Translations under genes and position numbers: made by a program
In this document: piece by piece, positions 47,198 through 52,511 of the stretch
Numbering within the stretch: position 1 is the stretch's first letter
Layout: every line of letters starts with the position of its first letter
The notes under the pieces: model-generated
Databases searched by the model: none
What the model was told of the DNA's origin: nothing
What the model saw: only the letters and a program-made list of their open reading frames with translations
Source of the DNA: Salidesulfovibrio brasiliensis JCM 12178
GTDB taxonomy: Bacteria; Desulfobacterota; Desulfovibrionia; Desulfovibrionales; Desulfovibrionaceae
Assembly: GCF_001311825.1 (NCBI RefSeq)
Contig: NZ_BBCB01000013.1
Span: 1 to 52,511, forward strand
Direction: 5' to 3'
DNA: 52,511 nt

Positions 47198-48417
47198 GTG
47201 GCGCTTCCACTGAATCTTCGCATCGCCATCTCTTCGCTCTCGGCGCACAAGCTGCGGGCGATTCTTGCCATGCTCGGCGTTTTTCTCGGCGCGTTGGCGT
47301 TTACTGGGGTTCAGAACATCTCTCAGATGATGGTCCGCAATGCGGAGATCGAGACGGAAAAGCTCGGCCCGAACCTCTATGCCGTGGTAGCCGGAAAGGT
47401 GCGGTTCCGTAAAAGCGGCAGCGCACGTATCTTCAACTATGCCCGCACCTTTACGGTCTCCGACGCCAAGGCGCTGGCTGCGGGCGTCCCGTCGGTGCTC
47501 AACTACACCCCGTTTGTCGTTCAGGGCATGCCGGTCCGAGGCGGCGGCAATGCCGTGACAGCGGAAGTGACGGCTTCGTGGGAATCATACACGGATATAC
47601 GCAGCCACAAGCCGGATATAGGTCGATTTTTCACGCGAGAAGAGGTGGAGCGGTCCGCCAAGGTCTGCGTGCTTGGACGAAAGATCGCCACCCGGCTTTT
47701 CGGCACGCCCGAAGCAGCGCTTGAACGCATGGTCTACATCTATCGGGCCGGGTTCCGGGTCATCGGTGTGATGGAGGAGAAGGGCAGGGATCTTTCCGGC
47801 GACGATCAGGACGAGATTCTGCTCATGCCGTTGACCACCTTCATGCGCCGGGCCAGCAACCAGTACTGGATCGACGGGGTGTTCATGACCCTCGCCAAGG
47901 GAGCTGACCGGGCAATGGCCGACGAGTCGGTCAATGACATCATGCGGCGGCGGCACAGAATCGGGCCGGGCGAGGATGACGACTTCAGCACGCTCTCTGC
48001 CAAGGATGCAATCCAACTGCAAACACAGGCTCTCGATCTCATGCAGACGCTCGGCGGCATAGCCTCGGGCGTGTCTTTCGCCGTGGGCGCCTCGGCATCC
48101 TTTCCATCATGATACTCATGGTCCGCGCCCGCCGTGTCGAGATCGGCATCCGCCGCGCAGTGGGCGGCAAGCAGGGCGACATCGTCCGTCAGTTCCTCTT
48201 TGAGGCCGCGCTCATGTCCGGCATCGGCGGCACGGGCGGGGTGCTTCTGTCGGTCGGGCTTGCCGGGCTGGTGGCCAAATTCGGCGGATTCCCGTACATA
48301 GCCGACCCGCTCGTGGTGTTCGGGACCCTGCTTGCGAGCTTTGCCCTCGGCATTATCGCCGGAGCATACCCCGCGTGGCAGGCGGCACGGATTCAGATTT
48401 TGGAAGTCCTTAAATAG
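47198..48417 (+). CDS. MacB/FtsX-like ABC permease, frameshifted as sequenced
   Basis: Orphan permease. A first helix near 15-40 (HKLRAILAMLGVFLGALAFTG), a large MacB-type periplasmic domain (about 45-290) and, after a break near 48088, three more helices and an FtsX core (VRARRVEIGIRRAVGGKQGDIVRQFLFEAALMSG). Adding one G (GGGCGCC to GGGCGGCC) joins FAVG to GLGILSIMILMV; the length is then 407 codons. The GTG start has GGAGG 6 bases upstream. No ATPase or membrane-fusion gene lies next to it. The missing base is likely a sequencing error. Confidence 0.82.
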
Positions 48418-48518
48418 CGTGGTGTTAGAGGCTCTGTGCGCTCGATAGAATAGTTTGCTATATATTGATGTATAGTCAGCTATGTTTTGCCGGACTCGCG
48501 ACAATTAAAAAGCGGTGG

Positions 48519-48546
48519 TTGCATTCCCCCACCGAGGGGCTATACT
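48519..48546 (+). promoter_or_regulatory. Probable promoter of the SH3-M48 gene pair
   Basis: TTGCAT and TATACT with a 16-base spacer, 26 bases before the start codon. A CGGTGG/CCACCG inverted repeat overlaps the spacer. Confidence 0.5.
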
Positions 48547-48571
48547 GATCGCTCCAAAACGGGAGATATTT

Positions 48572-49075
48572 ATGACGAAACGAATAATTCCAATGACACT
48601 CCTTTTCGTGGCGCTTGCCGTCACTGCTCTCGCTGCCCGCTATGTGTGGGTGGCTTCTGAAGGAACGGAACTCAAGAACGAACCCAAGGGAGCGTCCGCC
48701 GTGGTGGTGGACCTCAAGCTTGATGAGCGCTTGAGCGTGCTCGACCGTGCCGGTCGCTGGTACAAGGTCAAGACCGACGCAGGCAAGAGCGGCTGGGTCT
48801 ACCGTGGCCGGATCAGTTCCCAGAAGCCCGCCCGTGAAAAGGCCAAGGGTGCCCCCGGCCTGTTCGGCAGCCTCGACTCCGACATCGCCGCCAACCGGGC
48901 CAGCACGGACCGCGCCATGCGCGGCCTCTCTCCAGAGGCCGAAGCCTACGCCAAGGCCACGAAAACGCCCGAGGAATACCAGAAGGCGCTTGATTCGGTC
49001 ATGGCGCTCAAAGTGACGCGCGAAGAGGTCATTGAATTCCTCAGGAAAGGCAAAATCGGCGAATTCGCACAGTAA
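48572..49075 (+). CDS. SH3-domain periplasmic protein
   Basis: 167 residues. A signal peptide (about 1-21) precedes a bacterial SH3 domain (ARYVWVASEGTELKNEPKG to KSGWVYRGRISSQ, about 21-82). The C-terminal half is helical. Such proteins bind peptidoglycan or act as partners of envelope enzymes. GGGAG precedes the ATG. The M48 protease starts 9 bases after it, so they are a pair. Confidence 0.82.
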   Translation: MTKRIIPMTLLFVALAVTALAARYVWVASEGTELKNEPKGASAVVVDLKLDERLSVLDRAGRWYKVKTDAGKSGWVYRGRISSQKPAREKAKGAPGLFGSLDSDIAANRASTDRAMRGLSPEAEAYAKATKTPEEYQKALDSVMALKVTREEVIEFLRKGKIGEFAQ

Positions 49076-49084
49076 GGGGACGAC

Positions 49085-49978
49085 ATGACCATGCAGAAAA
49101 CAGTACTCGCAGTTCTCGCGGCGGTCCTCATGCTGAGCATGTCCGCCCCGGCCAAGGCCCAGAGCGGCCTCTTTGACGCCATCGGAAAGGAACACACCAA
49201 GGAAGGCAGCCCGGAGCGCAAGCTGCTTCAAGGCCTTGGCACCATCATGCGCAGCACGCAGGGCCTCGACTACAAGTCGGAACTCGCTTTGGGTGAAAGC
49301 CTCGCCCTCAAGGGATTTGAACGCTACGGCATGCCCGTGGAGGACAAGCACGTGCGCCGCTTCGTGAACCTCATGGGCAACGCGCTGGCCATGAACTCCA
49401 ACCGCCCGGACATCCCGTATCACTTCGTGGTGGTGAAGAGCCCGCTCAAGAATGCGTTCAGCTGCCCCGGCGGCATCATCATCCTCTCATCAGGGCTGGT
49501 CAAAAGTCTTATGACAGAGGGCCAGCTCGCCAACGTTCTGGCGCACGAGATCGCCCACGTTGCCCAAAAGCACGCGGTCAAGACCATCCAGCAGGGCCAG
49601 CTTCTGCAAGGCCTCTCCCAGATGACCGCCGCAGGCATGCAGGGCGAGGAGGGACGCAAATTCCAGAAGGCGGTCAGCAACATGGCCACCACGCTCTTCG
49701 ATACCGGGCTGAGCCACTCCATGGAGTTCGAGGCAGACCGTCTGGGCATGCAGACCGCCTACCGCACCGGCTATTCTCCGCACGCCATGATCGAAGTCCT
49801 CAGGATTCTCGAGGAGCGCCAGAAAGGCTCCACGGTCAAGGGCTCGTGGTACGGAACGCACCCGCCCCTCGACCAGCGCATCGCCAAGCTCAACGGAGAG
49901 CTGAAGGCCTATCCGGACTGGAAGGAACTCCGCAACAGCACAGGCCGCCTCAACTGGTACAAAGAGCGGATTCCGTAG
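49085..49978 (+). CDS. M48 family zinc metallopeptidase
   Basis: 297 residues. A signal peptide ends near residue 25 (AKA), and LAHEIAHVAQKHA with HEIAH at 154-158 is the zinc site, completed by EFEADRLG (about 217-224). This is the M48 layout of periplasmic BepA-like proteases. AAGGGGA lies before the ATG. It follows the SH3 gene and ends in a terminator. It probably works on outer-membrane proteins, by family analogy. Confidence 0.9.
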   Translation: MTMQKTVLAVLAAVLMLSMSAPAKAQSGLFDAIGKEHTKEGSPERKLLQGLGTIMRSTQGLDYKSELALGESLALKGFERYGMPVEDKHVRRFVNLMGNALAMNSNRPDIPYHFVVVKSPLKNAFSCPGGIIILSSGLVKSLMTEGQLANVLAHEIAHVAQKHAVKTIQQGQLLQGLSQMTAAGMQGEEGRKFQKAVSNMATTLFDTGLSHSMEFEADRLGMQTAYRTGYSPHAMIEVLRILEERQKGSTVKGSWYGTHPPLDQRIAKLNGELKAYPDWKELRNSTGRLNWYKERIP

Positions 49979-49999
49979 CCGTTCAACAACCGGATATCC

Positions 50000-50037
50000 A
50001 AACGGGGAAGGGTGTTATGACCCTTCTCCGTTTTTTT
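50000..50037 (+). terminator. Terminator after the M48 peptidase gene
   Basis: AACGGGGAAGGGT pairs with ACCCTTCTCCGTT (one mismatch) across a short loop, then seven T. Confidence 0.9.
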
Positions 50038-50135
50038 GTGCTCTATTGCAGAGTGGCTTGCAGTTTGTTGTTGTTCGCGATGCAGGCAGGCCTTGCTGCC
50101 AAAGCAAGAGCCTCCAGCCAAGTCAGGACAGCACT

Positions 50136-51026
50136 CTACTTAAGCAGCATCACGGAATTTCCGGCCTTGTGCAGGACATTCTCCGCAAAGCTGCCACGGA
50201 ACTTGCCTTCCGGGGCTGGTACGGCGATCAGGGAGTAGTCCTTGCCAGCCTGAACCACGGCTTCGGCGTCTGAGTGTATCTCAAACACCTCGTGGATTGG
50301 GGCCGTATCCAGAGGCAAGGCCTTGCGGGCGCGGTCAACAACCTCGGTCCCGGCAGTGGTGGCGATGGAGAGATGCGTCATGCAGGACACAGCCACTCGG
50401 GCAAGCAAAGAAAGGGACCGGGATGCGCGTTCCGAGCCGTCGAGCACGGCGAGAATGCCGTTCTTGGCGTCGAGGTTGCGGGCCACAATGACCGGGCACT
50501 GCGTTCGCTGCGCGATCCGGTAGGCAAGAGGCTTGCCCTGCACCAGTCGCTTGATGCCGGAGGGGTTGTCACCGGGTGCGCCGACAACGGCGACGGACAC
50601 ATTCTCCCGGTCGCACTGATCGGCCACAATGCCGGGAAGGTCCGTTCCTGTCTGCAGGTGCAGGCTGACGGTTCCACCGCAAGGCGTCTGATAGGACACG
50701 ACGTATTCCCCTGCCGGGTCGCCTTTGAGCGAGCGGTGTTCCCACTGTTCCGGACTGTCGCCGGGAATCTCCCCGAGCTCGGCAAAGATGTCGCGCGCCT
50801 TCTTGAGCCGTCGCAAGCCGGGCAGCTCAAGCCCCCAGCCGAGCATGTGCTCTCGGGCCACGCGTAGCTCCAGACCGCCGGAACTGAGCCCCCGGTCCGG
50901 TTCGCGAACGGTCAGCAGGCTGATGTCCGCGCACTCCCTTCGGCTCAGGAGCGCGGCAAAGGCGAGCGCGGAATATGCTTCAGGGCCGCCGCCGATGCTG
51001 ACAAGTATCTTGAGTCTGGATTGCAT
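50136..51026 (-). CDS. Universal stress protein family
   Basis: 296 residues, made of two Usp-like halves: the first starts with LKILVSIGGGPEAYSALAFAALLSRR, the second with GILAVLDGSERASRSLSLLARVA and ends with the Ser/Asn-rich GSFAENVLHKAGNSVMLLK loop, which in ATP-binding Usp proteins is GSVxxxVxxxxxCPVLVV. A functional ATP site is not certain. It starts 10 bases after the DASS transporter stop, in the same operon. Usp-transporter pairs are common and suggest regulation of uptake. Confidence 0.82.
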   Translation of the reverse strand: MQSRLKILVSIGGGPEAYSALAFAALLSRRECADISLLTVREPDRGLSSGGLELRVAREHMLGWGLELPGLRRLKKARDIFAELGEIPGDSPEQWEHRSLKGDPAGEYVVSYQTPCGGTVSLHLQTGTDLPGIVADQCDRENVSVAVVGAPGDNPSGIKRLVQGKPLAYRIAQRTQCPVIVARNLDAKNGILAVLDGSERASRSLSLLARVAVSCMTHLSIATTAGTEVVDRARKALPLDTAPIHEVFEIHSDAEAVVQAGKDYSLIAVPAPEGKFRGSFAENVLHKAGNSVMLLK

Positions 51027-51035
51027 GATCGTCTC

Positions 51036-52460
51036 CTAGGCTCCCAACAGCGGCCAGTAAAGGGTTGCGAAAAGCATGAGGATCACGAAGGACATGCCCC
51101 CGAGCCGCCAGCCCACACGCATGAAATCCGGCCCGGCAAGGTACCCGGAAGAATGCACGATGGTGCTGGCCGGGGTGCCGATGACCGTGAAATAGGCGAA
51201 GGACGAAGCCAGCGCGGTGACAAATCCGGCAGCAAGCGGGTTGATGCCCGCCTCCACCGCAATGCTCAACACAACCGGCCCGAGCACGGCTACCGCCGCG
51301 CCATTGGACATGGTGTTGGTCAAGGCGGTGGTCAGAAGCATGATCGCCGCGAGCAGACCTGCGCCCGTGCCGAGGCCAATGGGCGAGAGAAGATCAAGAA
51401 ACCGCCCGGCAACCCATCCTGCCGCCCCGGTGGCCTGCATTTGCTGACCAAGGGAAATCGCTGCGCCATAAAGAAGCACCACGCCCCAGTTGACGCCGGA
51501 ATTGAGGTCCTGCCAGCGCACCAGCCCAGTCACCAAAAAAGCTGCGGCTCCGGCAACGGCAACGGTCCCCATGCCTACATACGAGGACAGGAATATCCAC
51601 GAGAACAAGGTCGCAATGAACAGGGCAATGGCCACGTAATGACGGCCCTGCATGGCCCCTTCACGCCCCACCTGCACCTTGAGCTGACGCACCGCGCGCG
51701 TAAGGTCTTCCTTGGGCGCGTGGCACGTCTTCTTCAGTACCCAGTGCATCAAGGGAATCTGAACGATGAAGACCGGATACGCAAAAAGCATCCAGCGGGT
51801 ATAGCTGACATCAAAGATCGCAGTTGCGGGGTCGCCGGGCTTGACGAAGAATTCGCGCCAGTAGTCGATCATAATGGCGTTTCTTGCCCCGCCGGAAGGG
51901 GTGCCGATCCCTGCCATGCAACATGCGTAAGAAATGGAAAAAAGAAACAGGATCGCAAGCCTTCGGCGACGCTCTTCATCCTTCTCGGCCAACTGCACCA
52001 ACGTCAGGGCCACGGGCAGCATCATGGCCGCTACAGTATGCTCGCCGACAAACGAGGCCAGCAGACCCGACACAACCGAAAGCCCGAACGCGATGCGGTA
52101 TGCGTTGGACCCGGTGAAGCGGACAATGACAAGGGCAAGTCGCTTGTCCAAATGCTGCTTGACCAGCGCCACCGCGAGCATGAGCGAACCCATGATGAAC
52201 AGCACGGAATCTTTCATGAGGCTGCCAGCCACCGTGGACGAGTCGATGCCGAGCAACAAGATCTGTCCAAGAATGATTAGTAGGGCCACGGACGGAAGCG
52301 GGACAGGCTCCTTGATGAACAGAACCGTCGCGCACAGCGTCATCACCAGCACCTTCCACCCCGGCAGCGTCAAGCCGCTCGGAACAGGCATCAACAACAG
52401 TCCAAAGCCGAGCGCAAAGGCAATGAGCAGCCAGCGTTTATCGTAGGCCCAATGAATCAT
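51036..52460 (-). CDS. DASS/SLC13 family anion transporter
   Basis: 474 residues with about eleven membrane helices. The halves carry the sequence patterns GEHTVAAMMLPVA and LTNTMSNGAAVAVLGPVV, equivalent to the SNT and SNTA motifs of the sodium-dicarboxylate and sulfate symporters, which bind sodium and the carboxylate. The substrate could be a dicarboxylate, sulfate or related anion; it cannot be read from sequence. A universal stress protein gene follows by 9 bases. The upstream promoter region lies near the window edge. Confidence 0.88.
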   Translation of the reverse strand: MIHWAYDKRWLLIAFALGFGLLLMPVPSGLTLPGWKVLVMTLCATVLFIKEPVPLPSVALLIILGQILLLGIDSSTVAGSLMKDSVLFIMGSLMLAVALVKQHLDKRLALVIVRFTGSNAYRIAFGLSVVSGLLASFVGEHTVAAMMLPVALTLVQLAEKDEERRRRLAILFLFSISYACCMAGIGTPSGGARNAIMIDYWREFFVKPGDPATAIFDVSYTRWMLFAYPVFIVQIPLMHWVLKKTCHAPKEDLTRAVRQLKVQVGREGAMQGRHYVAIALFIATLFSWIFLSSYVGMGTVAVAGAAAFLVTGLVRWQDLNSGVNWGVVLLYGAAISLGQQMQATGAAGWVAGRFLDLLSPIGLGTGAGLLAAIMLLTTALTNTMSNGAAVAVLGPVVLSIAVEAGINPLAAGFVTALASSFAYFTVIGTPASTIVHSSGYLAGPDFMRVGWRLGGMSFVILMLFATLYWPLLGA

Positions 52461-52511
52461 ATTCCCCGTATACCCCGGCAGAAGATTTGTGCCAAGCGGT
52501 CATCAAGATTG

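Overview
The window looks like a chromosomal segment around the replication origin of a GC-rich, anaerobic, sulfate-reducer-like bacterium, most likely Desulfovibrionales (Desulfovibrio/Pseudodesulfovibrio type). The reasons are the dnaA-dnaN-gyrB-gyrA block without recF, a DUF39 homocysteine-synthesis gene, a four-subunit 2-oxoacid:ferredoxin oxidoreductase, nickel-pincer cofactor genes, and GC-rich genes with a parAB/parS locus about 12 kb from dnaA. This assignment comes from gene content, not from a database search.

Layout. 1-120: one copy of a structured intergenic repeat. 0.2-4.0 kb: an AraC-type regulator with a minus-strand iron alcohol dehydrogenase and a ferredoxin-nitroreductase, divergent from a cupin; three copies of an ACGAACRC motif precede the adh, araC and cupin starts. 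4.0-4.7 kb: a single AT-rich gene for a HEPN-like protein, probably acquired. 4.75-8.3 kb: uvrA (two frameshifts as sequenced) and a small IscA/HesB-like protein. 8.3-10.5 kb: a coupled pair of unknown membrane proteins (multi-pass coiled-coil protein plus membrane-anchored VWA-like protein), the best candidate for an undescribed system. 10.6-13.3 kb: a dtd-queD-MazG-like operon and a cardiolipin synthase.

13.7-23.4 kb is the origin core. dnaA, dnaN, gyrB, gyrA and a TPR lipoprotein run on the minus strand. A dnaA promoter and a DnaA box lie between dnaA and the divergent DUF39 gene. 23.4-24.0 kb carries nested inverted repeats that form large stem-loops with compensating stem changes. 24.0-27.7 kb: queA and the oxidoreductase subunits on the minus strand. 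27.9-34.0 kb: a plus-strand run of MerR-like regulator, lipoprotein, coaBC, NfeD, slipin and UDP-glucuronate epimerase-like genes. 34.1-37.5 kb: a perfect parS, parA, an antisense zinc-ribbon gene, parB and the heptose-phosphate kinase rfaE1.

37.5-42.7 kb: a small HTH protein with a partner of unknown function, a GT39 glycosyltransferase, a MarR regulator, a YdjC/ChbG deacetylase and a polyprenol-phosphate GT2, which together suggest lipid or envelope glycan modification. 42.8-48.4 kb: a MATE exporter followed by larE-larB-larC (LarC lacks its C-terminal domain), a DUF3431 protein and an orphan FtsX/MacB-like permease. 48.6-52.5 kb: SH3 and M48 periplasmic proteins, then a universal stress protein with a DASS/SLC13 transporter.

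Four genes (uvrA twice, dnaN, rfaE1, the permease) are interrupted by single missing bases in very short homopolymers. dnaN is essential, so sequencing or assembly errors are a more likely cause than five real mutations. No tRNA, rRNA, insertion sequence or CRISPR array was found.
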